The notes under the pieces were generated by a model. It saw only the letters and a list, made by a program, of their open reading frames with translations. It was not told the origin of the DNA and did not search any database. Made by a program: the position numbers and the translations under genes. From Gammaproteobacteria bacterium (GTDB lineage Bacteria; Pseudomonadota; Gammaproteobacteria; Steroidobacterales; Woeseiaceae), in assembly GCA_029861535.1 (NCBI GenBank), contig JAOTZC010000003.1:1-64000 (forward strand): 64,000 nt of DNA. The letters run 5' to 3'. Below are positions 10,237-20,495 of this stretch, one piece after another (the first letter of the stretch is position 1; every line of letters starts with the position of its first letter).

Positions 10237-11598
10237 GTGGCTAAGAAGCCTCAACTAAATCCGTCTGACATGGCGAAAACGGCAAGCAGGCTGGCCGAGC
10301 TAAAGGCTCGTATCTTGTTTTTGGCCGGCGCTCTAGTCGTGTTCCGAATCGGTACGTTCATTCCCGTGCCGGGTGTCGATCCGGCGGCGCTGGCGAATTT
10401 CTTCGGCCAGCAAAGTGGTAATCTTCTTGGATTATTTAACCTGTTCTCAGGTGGCGCGCTGGCACGTTTCGGACTGTTTGCGCTCGGCATCATGCCGTAC
10501 ATCTCTTCGTCAATTATTATGCAAATGGCGAGCCACATTGTGCCGAGCCTGCAGCAGCTGCGTAAAGAAGGTGAGCAGGGTCGTCGCCAGATCGTCAAGT
10601 ACACACGCTGGGGCACCGTTGCGCTCGCAAGCTTCCAATCAGTTGCCGCCGCTTCCTGGTTGCAGAATCAGGCTGGTCTCGTCGTCAATCCAGGCCCGAG
10701 CTTCTTGATTACAGCGTGCATTACGCTTGTAACGGGCACGATGTTCCTGATGTGGCTCGGCGAGCAAATCACCGAGCGCGGTATCGGTAATGGAATCTCG
10801 ATGATTATTTTGGCCGGCATCGTCGCAGGTATTCCTGCAGCCGTCGCCGGGACGGCTGAGCTTGTGCGTAATGGAGAAATGTCGCCAGCAACCGCGATTC
10901 TGATGATAGTCGGCGCAATAGCAGCGATTATATTCGTCGTCTATATGGAGCGCGCACAACGCCGCATTACCGTGAACTACGCGCGACGCCAACAGGGCCG
11001 CAAGATGTTTGCTGCACAAAGCACGCACTTGCCATTCAAGATCAATATGTCCGGTGTCATACCGCCGATTTTCGCCTCGAGTATTCTAATGTTCCCGGCG
11101 ACGATAGCGCAGTTTTTCGGCCAAGCGGCGGACCCGAGTCCGTTTCAGCGCTTCTTGCAGACAATGGGCGCTAACCTCGGTCCCGGACAGCCAATTTACG
11201 TCTTGCTGTATGCCGGCCTGATCATATTCTTTTGCTTCTTCTACACCGCGCTGATGTACAACTCGAAGGACACGGCGGATAACCTGAAGAAAGCGGGCGC
11301 GTTTTTGCCGGGCATCCGGCCGGGCGCACACACGGCCGAATACATTGACAAGGTACTAACGCGACTGACGTTCTGGGGCGCGATATACATCGCCGGCGTT
11401 TGTCTACTGCCCGAATTCGTGCGCATGTTTTACCCGAGTGTGCCGTTCACGTTTGGCGGTACCTCACTTTTAATTCTCGTTGTCGTAACGATGGACTTCA
11501 TGTCGCAGATGCAGGCGCATGCGATGAGTCAGCAGTACGAGGGCATGATGCAGAAAGCCAACCTACGTAATTACGGCAGGGGTGGCCAAGTACGCTGA
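10237..11598 (+). CDS. secY: Protein translocase subunit SecY (GTG start)
   Basis: 453-aa multi-TM protein with SecY motifs, downstream of rplO. Confidence 0.97.
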   Translation: MAKKPQLNPSDMAKTASRLAELKARILFLAGALVVFRIGTFIPVPGVDPAALANFFGQQSGNLLGLFNLFSGGALARFGLFALGIMPYISSSIIMQMASHIVPSLQQLRKEGEQGRRQIVKYTRWGTVALASFQSVAAASWLQNQAGLVVNPGPSFLITACITLVTGTMFLMWLGEQITERGIGNGISMIILAGIVAGIPAAVAGTAELVRNGEMSPATAILMIVGAIAAIIFVVYMERAQRRITVNYARRQQGRKMFAAQSTHLPFKINMSGVIPPIFASSILMFPATIAQFFGQAADPSPFQRFLQTMGANLGPGQPIYVLLYAGLIIFFCFFYTALMYNSKDTADNLKKAGAFLPGIRPGAHTAEYIDKVLTRLTFWGAIYIAGVCLLPEFVRMFYPSVPFTFGGTSLLILVVVTMDFMSQMQAHAMSQQYEGMMQKANLRNYGRGGQVR

Positions 11599-11627
11599 AT
11601 TAGTTCAGCGGAGAATGGAGAACGCTC

Positions 11628-11741
11628 ATGAAAGTAAGAGCATCAGTTAAGAAAATTTGCAGAAACTGCAAGATTATCCGACGCAATGGTGTTGTGCGGG
11701 TAATTTGCACCGACGCGCGGCATAAGCAGCGTCAGGGTTAA
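11628..11741 (+). CDS. rpmJ: 50S ribosomal protein L36, zinc-coordinating form
   Basis: [37 protein letters not shown] (37 aa), absent from the supplied ORF track; CxxC...C...H retained. Confidence 0.97.
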   Translation: MKVRASVKKICRNCKIIRRNGVVRVICTDARHKQRQG

Positions 11742-11759
11742 TTAAGAGGGATTACGCTA

Positions 11760-12116
11760 GTGGCACGTATTGCAGGCATAAATATTCCGTTGACGAAGCA
11801 CATCGTGATTTCGCTGACGTCGATCTACGGTATCGGCAACTCGCGCGCGAGACAGATCTGTGATGCTGCCGGTGTCGATCGGCACACGCAAGTCAAGGAT
11901 CTAGCTGAGCCGGAGGTGGCGAAGCTGCGCACCGCGGTCGCGAACTTTGCGGTTGAGGGTGACCTACGCCGCGAAGTGTCGATGAACATTAAGCGCTTGA
12001 TGGATCTTGGTAGTTATCGTGGTATTCGTCACCGGCGCGGCTTGCCGCTACGTGGTCAGCGTACCCGCACGAATGCCCGCACACGTAAAGGGCCTCGACG
12101 TCCGATTAAGAGATAA
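11760..12116 (+). CDS. rpsM: 30S ribosomal protein S13 (GTG start)
   Basis: [30 protein letters not shown]... Confidence 0.97.
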   Translation: MARIAGINIPLTKHIVISLTSIYGIGNSRARQICDAAGVDRHTQVKDLAEPEVAKLRTAVANFAVEGDLRREVSMNIKRLMDLGSYRGIRHRRGLPLRGQRTRTNARTRKGPRRPIKR

Positions 12117-12122
12117 ATTGAA

Positions 12123-12503
12123 ATGGTAGAAGCTAAGAAAAAGAAGGTTAAAAAGCATGTGGTCGATGCGGTCGCGCATATCCACGCTTCCTTCAACAAT
12201 ACGATCATTACGATCACAGATCGTCAAGGCAACGCATTGTCTTGGGCGACGGCAGGTGGCTGCGGATTCCGCGGCTCACGTAAATCGACGCCTTTCGCAG
12301 CACAGGTTGCCTCCGATAAAGCGGGCAAGGCCGCACTGGAATTCGGCGTCAAAAACCTAGACGTGCAAGTTCGTGGACCGGGCCCGGGCCGCGAGTCCGC
12401 AGTACGTGCGCTGAATGCGCTGGGCTTTCGTATCCAAAACATCGAAGACGTGACGCCAATTCCTCACAACGGCTGCCGTCCACCGAAAAAACGCCGAGTA
12501 TAG
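12123..12503 (+). CDS. rpsK: 30S ribosomal protein S11
   Basis: ...[28 protein letters not shown]... Confidence 0.98.
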   Translation: MVEAKKKKVKKHVVDAVAHIHASFNNTIITITDRQGNALSWATAGGCGFRGSRKSTPFAAQVASDKAGKAALEFGVKNLDVQVRGPGPGRESAVRALNALGFRIQNIEDVTPIPHNGCRPPKKRRV

Positions 12504-12516
12504 AGGTTCATAACTC

Positions 12517-13137
12517 ATGGCAAGATATTTAGGACCAAAATGCAAACTGTCCCGCCGCGAAGGCACGGATCTGTTTCTTAAGAGTGGAGTTCGTCCGCTC
12601 GAGTCAAAGTGCAAGCTTGACATACCGCCGGGCGGTGCTGCGCAGCGTCGTCCACGTGTGTCGGATTACGGTATGCAGCTGCGTGAAAAACAAAAACTGC
12701 GTCGAATGTATGGTGTGCTAGAACGCCAGTTCCGCAATTATTACAAACGTGCTGCTCAGCTTAAGGGCTCGACCGGTGAAAACCTGTTGCGCTTACTTGA
12801 GGGCCGTTTGGACAATGTCGTCTATCGCATGGGCTTTGCCGCAACGCGCGCCGAAGCCCGTCAACTCGTGAGCCATAAGAGCATCGAAGTTAACGGCAAA
12901 GTCGTTAACATCCCGTCGGCGCAATTGAGAGCCGGCGATGCCGTGGGTATTCGCGAGAAAGCCAGAAAACAGCTTCGTATTCAAAGTGCAATCGAAATTG
13001 CGGGCCAGGTCGGATTACCCGAGTGGGTCGACGTGGATGCGAAGAAAATGGCGGGTGTTTTGAAAGCGCTGCCCGACCGGGAGGAAATCCTGCCGGACAT
13101 CAATGAAAACCTCGTCGTCGAGCTTTACTCCAAGTAG
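12517..13137 (+). CDS. rpsD: 30S ribosomal protein S4
   Basis: [24 protein letters not shown]... Confidence 0.98.
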   Translation: MARYLGPKCKLSRREGTDLFLKSGVRPLESKCKLDIPPGGAAQRRPRVSDYGMQLREKQKLRRMYGVLERQFRNYYKRAAQLKGSTGENLLRLLEGRLDNVVYRMGFAATRAEARQLVSHKSIEVNGKVVNIPSAQLRAGDAVGIREKARKQLRIQSAIEIAGQVGLPEWVDVDAKKMAGVLKALPDREEILPDINENLVVELYSK

Positions 13138-13155
13138 TTAGGAAGGTATTTACCC

Positions 13156-14157
13156 ATGCAGGAATCTGTACACGAATTTCTGAAACCGCGTGTTGTCAAA
13201 GTCGCGCCGGTCAACGATCTGCAAGCGAAGGTCACCATCGAGCCGTTCGAACGCGGCTTTGGTCATACGCTCGGCAATGCGCTGCGCCGTATTCTGTTGT
13301 CGTCGATGCCTGGTGCATCGGTTACCGAGGCAGAAATCGAGGGCGTGCTACACGAATATACGAGCATTGAAGGAGTCCAGGAGGATGTCGTCGACATTCT
13401 TCTGAATCTGAAACAGGTCGCGGTGCGCATGAATACGCGCGACACTGCCGAGCTGCGGATATCGAAAAAGGGCCCAGGCCCGGTCACGGCCGGGGATATC
13501 CAACTTGACCATGATGTTGAAGTCATGAACCCGGAACTTGTCATCGCAAATCTGACAAGTGTCGGCGAATTGAACGTCATCCTCAGAGTTGAGCGCGGTC
13601 GCGGCTATCGGCCGGCGACACAGCGCCCGGCGTTTGAAGAGCAGGCGGGCCCAATTGGTCGCCTGCAGCTCGACGCGTCATTCAGCCCGGTGCATCGCGT
13701 GACCTACAATGTCGAAGCTGCCCGCGTAGAACAGCGCACCGATCTCGATAAACTGATCATTGACATTGAAACCAATGGCACGATCGATCCCGAAGAGGCG
13801 ATTCGTCGCGCCGGGAGCATTCTGAAGGATCAACTGTCAGTGTTTGTTGACTTGCAAGGTCAGGAAGAAGGCATTGGTGCTCAGGCTGAGAATCAAGTCG
13901 ATCCGATTTTACTGCGTCCGGTTGATGAGCTCGAACTGACTGTTCGATCAGCTAACTGTTTGAAAGCAGAGAACATTATGTACATCGGCGATTTGGTACA
14001 GCGGACCGAGGTTGAGCTTCTACGTACGCCGAATCTGGGCAAGAAATCGCTGACCGAAATCAAGGAAGTTCTTGAAGGACACGGCCTCGGCCTTGGCATG
14101 CGTCTCGATAACTGGCCGCCGGCAAGCTTGCGTCCGGAGCACGAGCTCACACTTTAA
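13156..14157 (+). CDS. rpoA: DNA-directed RNA polymerase subunit alpha
   Basis: ...[54 protein letters not shown]... Confidence 0.98.
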   Translation: MQESVHEFLKPRVVKVAPVNDLQAKVTIEPFERGFGHTLGNALRRILLSSMPGASVTEAEIEGVLHEYTSIEGVQEDVVDILLNLKQVAVRMNTRDTAELRISKKGPGPVTAGDIQLDHDVEVMNPELVIANLTSVGELNVILRVERGRGYRPATQRPAFEEQAGPIGRLQLDASFSPVHRVTYNVEAARVEQRTDLDKLIIDIETNGTIDPEEAIRRAGSILKDQLSVFVDLQGQEEGIGAQAENQVDPILLRPVDELELTVRSANCLKAENIMYIGDLVQRTEVELLRTPNLGKKSLTEIKEVLEGHGLGLGMRLDNWPPASLRPEHELTL

Positions 14158-14182
14158 AATCACGTTTTCCTAGGACAGACAA

Positions 14183-14566
14183 ATGCGTCATAGAAAATCC
14201 GGCCGTCGACTGGGCCGCAATAGCTCTCATCGCAAGGCGCTATTTCGCAACATGGCGACGTCAATGCTGAAGCACGAGACGATCCGCACGACTTTGCCAA
14301 AGGCGAAGGAGCTTCGCCGCGTCGTCGAGCCGCTGATTACGCTCGCCAAAGAAGACAGCGTTGCGAACCGCCGTCTCGCATTCGATCGTCTGCGTGACAA
14401 GGAAGTGGTCGGTAAGTTGTTTTCGGAACTTGGTCCGCGTTTTAAGGATCGTCCAGGCGGATATCTTCGCATCTTGAAAACCGGCCCGCGTCCGGGTGAC
14501 GCTGCGCCAATGGCCATCGTCATGCTGACAGAAAAAGCAGCAATAGAAGAACCCGCCGAAACCTAG
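14183..14566 (+). CDS. rplQ: 50S ribosomal protein L17
   Basis: [32 protein letters not shown]... Confidence 0.97.
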   Translation: MRHRKSGRRLGRNSSHRKALFRNMATSMLKHETIRTTLPKAKELRRVVEPLITLAKEDSVANRRLAFDRLRDKEVVGKLFSELGPRFKDRPGGYLRILKTGPRPGDAAPMAIVMLTEKAAIEEPAET

Positions 14567-14590
14567 TAGCGCTACAAATCAAGGAAACGA

Positions 14591-14617
14591 AAAGCCGGGT
14601 AGATACCCGGCTTTTTT
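14591..14617 (+). terminator. Intrinsic terminator after rplQ
   Basis: AAAGCCGGGT-AGAT-ACCCGGCTTTTTT: GC stem plus U tract. Confidence 0.93.
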
Positions 14618-14636
14618 ATCTCCGACATTCTCAATA

Positions 14637-14718
14637 GGCCGAAGATGACGTACTTCTCATCCTCATGGCTCGCTGGCGCTGCGCTTTACTTCGGATGAAA
14701 AGCACGCCGTCTTCGGCC
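14637..14718 (-). repeat. Hairpin repeat element, copy A (homologous to 40928-41010)
   Basis: 26-nt arms GGCCGAAGATGACGTACTTCTCATCC / GGATGAAAAGCACGCCGTCTTCGGCC differing by 4 transitions; the loop reverse complement GAAGTAAAGCGCAGCGCCAGCGAGCCATGA closely matches the loop at 40955-40983. Confidence 0.88.
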
Positions 14719-14728
14719 TTTCCCAGAG

Positions 14729-14775
14729 TCACGAACGCGCGGGCGCAACGCATTACCGCTGATGAAAAGCACGCC
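14729..14775 (-). repeat. Degenerate half-copy of the same element
   Basis: Exact 15-mer GATGAAAAGCACGCC at 14694 and 14761, preceded by sequence resembling the copy A loop; no recognisable left arm. Confidence 0.45.
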
Positions 14776-14795
14776 ATGCCCAGCCTGAATGGCCG

Positions 14796-17700
14796 TCACG
14801 ATCGGGCGGGCGCTTCGTCGGCTGCCTTGGATAGCTTGTGAATAAGGTGGGCGACGTACTCGGGCGATCGGGTGTTCTTCGCCAGCAGGCTGTAGACGGT
14901 TGGTACGACGACCAGTGTCAGTAACACGGAAAATGTAACGCCGAAAAATACGACCGCGCCTATGGACCGCCGCGACAGGGCACCGGCGCCCGACGCCAGA
15001 ATGAGTGGAATGGAGCCAAAGGCCGTACACATACTTGTCATCAGCACCGGTCGCAGGCGTGTCTTTGATGACGCTATTACGGCCTCTTTGAATTCTAGGC
15101 CACGATCACGCAGCTGATTCGCGAATTCGACGATCAGGATGCCATTTTTTGCCGCGAGGCCAATGAGCATGACGGCACCAATTTGACTAAAAACGTTGAT
15201 CGTTGCGCCAAATACCCACAATCCGACCAATGCGCCGGTAATTGCCAGCGGTACCGTCGTCATAATAATAAGTGGATGTTTGAAGCTCTCGAATTGTGCG
15301 GCTAGTACGAGATAGGCAATCGTTAACGCCAGAACGAAAGTCAGGAGAATTGCGTTTCCCGTATTTTTGAAGTCGCGTGATTCGCCGTCGAAATTAAGTT
15401 TCGCAGACCGCGGCAATTTTTCCTCAATAATCTTTTCGAGGTCGGAAATTGCCGCGCCAAGCGAGTAACCGGGATTGAGGCTGCCACTAATTGTGACCGA
15501 TCTCAATCGGTCAAATCGACGCAGATCGACAGGCCCGGCGACTTCCTTAAGTGTCACAAGATTCGACAGCGGAATCAGTTGTCCGGAATTGAACGATCGA
15601 ACATAAATATTATCGAGATCGCTGGGCGTCTGGCGGCGCTCGTCGGCACCCTGCAAAATCACGCGATATTCTTCGCCGCCGTCCATGAATGTCGTGACGA
15701 CGCGCGAGCCCAGGATCGTCTCTAACGTCCGGCCGACATTTGCCAAAGAAACGCCAAGATCTGCCGCGCGATCCCGATTGATAGATACGTCGATTTTTGG
15801 TTTTCGTTCCCGGTAGTCGGATTGTAGATTCGAGAGCCCAGGGATTTCTTCCGCTTCCCGCATGACGATGTCGCGCCATGACGCGAGTTCCTCGTAACTC
15901 GTTCCGCCAAGCACAATGCGCAGTGGCCGGCTGCTTTGCCCAAGGCTCCATGCGCCAGGCGCCATAGCAAATGCCTCGACCCCGGGTAGATCGACCAGCT
16001 GTCGGTTCCAACTTTGTACGAGTTCCTGCGCGGACCGGTCACGTTCTGACCAGACTTCCAGCGGTGCGAAAATCCTCGCTGTGTTGACATCGGCGCCACC
16101 GCCTCGGTTGCCTGAACGTCCTAACACCCGACGCACATCTCCGGCCTCTTTGTCTGCCAATACGATACGTTCGGCCGCCTTCACGTAGCCAAGTGTGTAG
16201 TCCAAGCTCGCGCCGTCAGGCGCGGTTATAGAAATCATCGCGACAGCGCGATCTTCGCGAGGCATGTACTCAAACGGCAACTTGCTGAGCAGCGTCAGGC
16301 TGGAGACGAATATCAGCAGAGCGGTAGCAATGACGATTGCCGGACGACGAATTGAGCTGCGCAACAGCCCTTCATACCGATTCGCGAGCCTGCGAAAGAG
16401 ACCATCAACTGCATGTGTCATACGGCTGCGGTGTAGGCGATTATCAGCGAATAGTTTCGACGTCATCATCGGAACCAGCGTTAATGCGATCAGACTTGAG
16501 AAACACACTGCCGCTGCAAGCGAGATACCGAATTCGCCGAATACGAGACCAACGTTGCCGGGCATGAACGACACCGGAAGAATGACGGCGACCAGAACCA
16601 GTGTTGTTGCGATGACGGCGAATGCAATTTCGCGACTGCCGTTCGTTGCTGCGAGCAATGTCGGCTCGTTGCCTTCAATTCGTCGAGCAATGTTTTCTAG
16701 AACGACGATGGCGTCGTCGACGACAAGACCGATCGCGAGTACAAAGCCGAGTAGGGTCAGCGTATTAAGCGAGAAACCGAGAGCGGCCATCACGATGAAT
16801 GCGGCAATGATGGAAATCGGAATCGTTACCGCAGGAATCATCGTGGCGCGGACTGTGCCAATAAAGCCGTATATGACGATCAATACCAGCAGCAGCGCCA
16901 GACCCAGTGCTTTCGCGACCTCCTTGATCGATGCCCGGATAAACATCGCATTGTCCCAGTTGATACTGAGGATAATGTCATCGGGTAGAGTTGGCTGTAA
17001 TTCCTCGACTCGTTTCACGACGTTGGAGTTAACCTGAAGAATATTGGCTTGTGCCTGAGGCACGATGGCAAGGCTCATTCCGGTCGCGCCATCGGTGCGT
17101 GAAAAGCTGCGCACGTTTTCCGGGGCTATCTCGATACTGGCGACTTCCCCAAGGCGGACCAGATAATTGTCTGTGCCTCGCTTTAGCACGAGCTGTTCAA
17201 AATCGGTCACGGAGCGAAATCCGGTATCCGTTCTGAGCGTGAACTCGCGCGCACTCGACTCGAGCCGACCCGACGGTATCTGCACATTCTCACGACGCAA
17301 CGCGTCCTCGATATCGGTGACGGTCAGGCTACGCGCCGCGAGCTTCTTCGGGTCAACCCAGACACGCATCGCGGGTCTTCGACTGCCACTGCCACGAACC
17401 AACGCGACTCCGTCAACAACCGACAGAGCATCTATAAGGTAGCGTTGGGCATAGTCCGAGACTTCCATGATTGATCGCGATTCGCTCGACACGTTGATCC
17501 ACATTGTCGTTTCAGCAAATCTGTCCTGTTTGGATACCTCGGGCGGATCGGCTTCATCGGGTAGATTGTTGAGTGCGCGTGAGACTCGATCTCGAACGTC
17601 GTTGGCAGCATCATCCACGTCCCGGTCGCGTGAGAATTCCAGCGTAATATTCGATTGCTCGTCGAAGCTTCGCGACGATATTTTTGTGATTCCCGATATG

Positions 17701-17918
17701 CCGGCGATCTGGTCCTCGAGAATCTGTGTGACGCGACGCTCGACGATGTCAGATGCAGCGCCGCGATAGCTGGTGCTAATTCCGACTACAGGCCGTTGTA
17801 TGTCTGGATATTCGCGTATCGACATACTTTGTACGGACATGAGCCCGATGATGACCAGTATCAACGAGATGACAGCTGCAAATACTGGGCGACGAACCGA
17901 AATGTCGGAAATTAGCAT
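14796..17918 (-). CDS. Efflux RND transporter permease subunit (HAE1/MexB-MuxB-like)
   Basis: 1040 aa; MLISDISVRRPVFAAVISLILVIIGLMSVQSMSIREYPDIQRPVVGISTSYRGA... Confidence 0.95.
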   Translation of the reverse strand: MLISDISVRRPVFAAVISLILVIIGLMSVQSMSIREYPDIQRPVVGISTSYRGAASDIVERRVTQILEDQIAGISGITKISSRSFDEQSNITLEFSRDRDVDDAANDVRDRVSRALNNLPDEADPPEVSKQDRFAETTMWINVSSESRSIMEVSDYAQRYLIDALSVVDGVALVRGSGSRRPAMRVWVDPKKLAARSLTVTDIEDALRRENVQIPSGRLESSAREFTLRTDTGFRSVTDFEQLVLKRGTDNYLVRLGEVASIEIAPENVRSFSRTDGATGMSLAIVPQAQANILQVNSNVVKRVEELQPTLPDDIILSINWDNAMFIRASIKEVAKALGLALLLVLIVIYGFIGTVRATMIPAVTIPISIIAAFIVMAALGFSLNTLTLLGFVLAIGLVVDDAIVVLENIARRIEGNEPTLLAATNGSREIAFAVIATTLVLVAVILPVSFMPGNVGLVFGEFGISLAAAVCFSSLIALTLVPMMTSKLFADNRLHRSRMTHAVDGLFRRLANRYEGLLRSSIRRPAIVIATALLIFVSSLTLLSKLPFEYMPREDRAVAMISITAPDGASLDYTLGYVKAAERIVLADKEAGDVRRVLGRSGNRGGGADVNTARIFAPLEVWSERDRSAQELVQSWNRQLVDLPGVEAFAMAPGAWSLGQSSRPLRIVLGGTSYEELASWRDIVMREAEEIPGLSNLQSDYRERKPKIDVSINRDRAADLGVSLANVGRTLETILGSRVVTTFMDGGEEYRVILQGADERRQTPSDLDNIYVRSFNSGQLIPLSNLVTLKEVAGPVDLRRFDRLRSVTISGSLNPGYSLGAAISDLEKIIEEKLPRSAKLNFDGESRDFKNTGNAILLTFVLALTIAYLVLAAQFESFKHPLIIMTTVPLAITGALVGLWVFGATINVFSQIGAVMLIGLAAKNGILIVEFANQLRDRGLEFKEAVIASSKTRLRPVLMTSMCTAFGSIPLILASGAGALSRRSIGAVVFFGVTFSVLLTLVVVPTVYSLLAKNTRSPEYVAHLIHKLSKAADEAPARS

Positions 17919-17923
17919 TCAGG

Positions 17924-19000
17924 CTAGCCTTCGTTCGTGGCCCGTTGCATGGTCGCGGATGCCTGATCAAGACTTTCGACCTGTGATCCGTCGCGGACTT
18001 TGCCGGTTCCCTCGGTAATGATCGATTCGCCCTTGGCGAGGCCCTCGCGGATGACAACGAAGCCTGGAATTCTACGTCCCAGCGTAACCGCTCGTTTGCT
18101 GACAACGCCGTCCGCGACAACGAATACAAATTGCGATGTACCTTCAGGTACGACGGCCTGCTCGGGCGCCATCAACACGGCGCCTTGATCCTGTTGCAGG
18201 TCGACCGTCATAAACATGCCGGGTTTCAACGCACCATCGTCATTGTGTATCAACGCGCGGACCTGTACGGCGCGAGACACCGGGTCGACCCGTGTATCGA
18301 CACTGAGAATCGTGCCGGCAAATATGCGCTCAGGGAACACGATACTATGGGCGATGATGTCCATGCCGTCTTTGACCGCTCTTAGAAAGGTCTCCGGCAC
18401 CGAAAAGTCCAGCTTGATTTTGCTGATGTCATCAAGTGTCGTAATGACCGTCGATGCATCGACGTAACTGCCCGGGCTGACCCGCCGCAAACCGATTCGT
18501 CCGGAAAATGGCGCGTGAATTCTTGTGTTCGCAAGTCGTGCACGCGCAGCCTGCACCCGAGCCTCGTCCACTTTGACTTGGGCGAGAAGCTGTTCGAGGT
18601 TTGAGGCCGAAATCGCCTGCGACGATGATAGCGACTTGTTACGATCATAGAGACTACGGCTTTCCGACAGGCTGGCTTCGGCTAGCGCGAGACCGGCGAC
18701 GATCTCGCTGTTTTCCAATTCAACGAGAAGATCGCCGGCACTGACTAGCTGACCCTCTTCAAATGCGATGATCTCGATGAGGCTGGATATACGTGGCCGA
18801 ATTTCGATCGACTCGTACGCATTTGCCGTGCCCAGCGCCTCAATCTGATCGACGAGTGGCTGCAATTCGACCTGTACAGTGACCACCTTGGTAGCACCGC
18901 CACGCATCGTGCCTTGCGTGCCGTCGTTCGAGCCATCATCGCAGCCAATGAGCAAGGTCATGGCAACGAGTAGCGCGGGAATAAAGTCAGTGCGGGTCAT
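17924..19000 (-). CDS. Efflux RND transporter periplasmic adaptor subunit, probable lipoprotein
   Basis: MTRTDFIPALLVAMTLLIGCDDG... lipobox; hairpin/barrel MFP features; directly upstream of the RND permease. Confidence 0.92.
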   Translation of the reverse strand: MTRTDFIPALLVAMTLLIGCDDGSNDGTQGTMRGGATKVVTVQVELQPLVDQIEALGTANAYESIEIRPRISSLIEIIAFEEGQLVSAGDLLVELENSEIVAGLALAEASLSESRSLYDRNKSLSSSQAISASNLEQLLAQVKVDEARVQAARARLANTRIHAPFSGRIGLRRVSPGSYVDASTVITTLDDISKIKLDFSVPETFLRAVKDGMDIIAHSIVFPERIFAGTILSVDTRVDPVSRAVQVRALIHNDDGALKPGMFMTVDLQQDQGAVLMAPEQAVVPEGTSQFVFVVADGVVSKRAVTLGRRIPGFVVIREGLAKGESIITEGTGKVRDGSQVESLDQASATMQRATNEG

Positions 19001-19223
19001 TTGTTCGGATTTTAGATCGTGTTGGACCACGCTATCAGTGGCCGTTTAGTGTACCCCGATGGCCGGAAATAATGTCAGTAGAAATAAAGCGTTAGCAATC
19101 GGGAATTGCCCTGTTTAGAGCTTGGAGGAGGCGTGCAGCCGTCAACTAACATAATCCACAGGGCGCTATTTATGTAAGCTAACAGGCTGATGAATAAAGG
19201 GAAATTGTAAATTTTTCGCGGAC

Positions 19224-19253
19224 CTGTGAGTCGCCTCACAGTGTAATGAGGCG
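19224..19253 (+). promoter_or_regulatory. Two overlapping, mutually exclusive 7-bp hairpins at the RBS of the 19257 ORF
   Basis: Hairpin A: CTGTGAG(19224-19230)/CTCACAG(19235-19241). Hairpin B: CGCCTCA(19232-19238)/TGAGGCG(19247-19253), covering the SD-like GAGG. Confidence 0.6.
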
Positions 19254-19256
19254 GAA

Positions 19257-19607
19257 GTGATTAAAGTAATGGGTCACGTAGGTGAGGACAGACTAATTAG
19301 CGAAGATTCGGCATTTGACGATTGCGTCATCCTTTCCAAGGAGGCGTTCGATCCGGACGCGGTTTTTCTCGACGACATTGTCGACGATGACGTATTGCCG
19401 TACCTGAGTCTTGCGGTTGACGGACTGACAACGCCTACCGAAGGCAAGCAAGGCGAGCTTGAGATGCGCCCCGAGGATGTCGCCGCCAACGAGGCCCTCC
19501 AGCCGGACACTGAATTGCCGGCTGCTGCGTTCGACCCCGAGCAGCTTGAGGTTTATGGCTGGGAGTCGTCGTTGTGGAGAAAAATAAAAAGTTACCTAGG
19601 TTTTTGA
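19257..19607 (+). CDS. Hypothetical acidic protein, 116 aa
   Basis: GTG start with GAGGCGGA SD; strongly Asp/Glu-rich body and basic/aromatic C-terminus WESSLWRKIKSYLGF. Confidence 0.7.
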   Translation: MIKVMGHVGEDRLISEDSAFDDCVILSKEAFDPDAVFLDDIVDDDVLPYLSLAVDGLTTPTEGKQGELEMRPEDVAANEALQPDTELPAAAFDPEQLEVYGWESSLWRKIKSYLGF

Positions 19608-19662
19608 ACTCGTAGCGCCCGTAAGCTTGCCGGCGTTCCGGCAACGTCATTACGAATTTTCC

Positions 19663-20484
19663 CTATTTTTTCTTAGCTTCAGCTTTTAGCTTCGCCTTAG
19701 TGCGCTTGCCCTTGCGCTCTAGCAAGGGCCGCATCTTGCGGCCAAGCCGCGGAAACAAGTAGCTCAGTGTCGTTAAGACTCCGCTGATTGCCGGCAAGGC
19801 TTGTTCGCGTTGATTATTGCCACAAAGATCAAGAATGGCCTGCGCCACGTCCTCCGCGGTGCTAATTGGCTGAGACATTGTGAGGTCAGAAACATTATCC
19901 AAATCTGACATGATAAAGCCCGTATCGATGGGTCCCGGCGAAACAATAGCGAACTTTATCTTGTACTTGGCCGCTTCTTCCGCGATCGAATAGGTAAACG
20001 CACGTAATCCGGCTTTGCTTGCCGCGTAGGTCGCGCTGCCGGGTACCGGTGTGCGACCGGCCAGCGAGCCGACGTTGATGATCGCGCCGCCGCCAGCTTC
20101 GCGCAGATATGGCAGCGCGACTCTTGTCAGCATGATTGGTGCGCGAAGATTTACGTCGATCATTCTGCTGAGATCGTCGGCAGATACAGTGTCTACATTG
20201 CCACGCGCATGAAAGCCCGCATTGTTGACAAGAATATCGATTTGGCCAAACTCGAAGTCCGCCTTCTTGAATACATTGACGCAGGCTTCCGGATCAGCGA
20301 CGTCCATCGCGAAGATTTCTACACGTGTCTTGTCGCGCAACTCCTCGGCGATCGCCTCGAGTTTCTTTTTGCCGCGAGCGACGAGCATCAGATTAGCACC
20401 GGCGTCGGCGAAGAGTCTTGCAGTCGCCGCACCGACGCCCTCGGAAGCGCCAGTCACGATGACCGTCTTGTCGCTAAAAATCAT
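19663..20484 (-). CDS. SDR family NAD(P)-dependent oxidoreductase
   Basis: TGASEGVGAATA, NNAG and YAASK motifs. Confidence 0.93.
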   Translation of the reverse strand: MIFSDKTVIVTGASEGVGAATARLFADAGANLMLVARGKKKLEAIAEELRDKTRVEIFAMDVADPEACVNVFKKADFEFGQIDILVNNAGFHARGNVDTVSADDLSRMIDVNLRAPIMLTRVALPYLREAGGGAIINVGSLAGRTPVPGSATYAASKAGLRAFTYSIAEEAAKYKIKFAIVSPGPIDTGFIMSDLDNVSDLTMSQPISTAEDVAQAILDLCGNNQREQALPAISGVLTTLSYLFPRLGRKMRPLLERKGKRTKAKLKAEAKKK

Positions 20485-20495
20485 GCAAATCTCCG

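Noticed and set aside
16264-17037. 257-aa ORF on + strand antisense to the RND permease
   Set aside because: Shadow of the long, clearly coding minus-strand gene; Ser/Thr/Arg-biased antisense translation.
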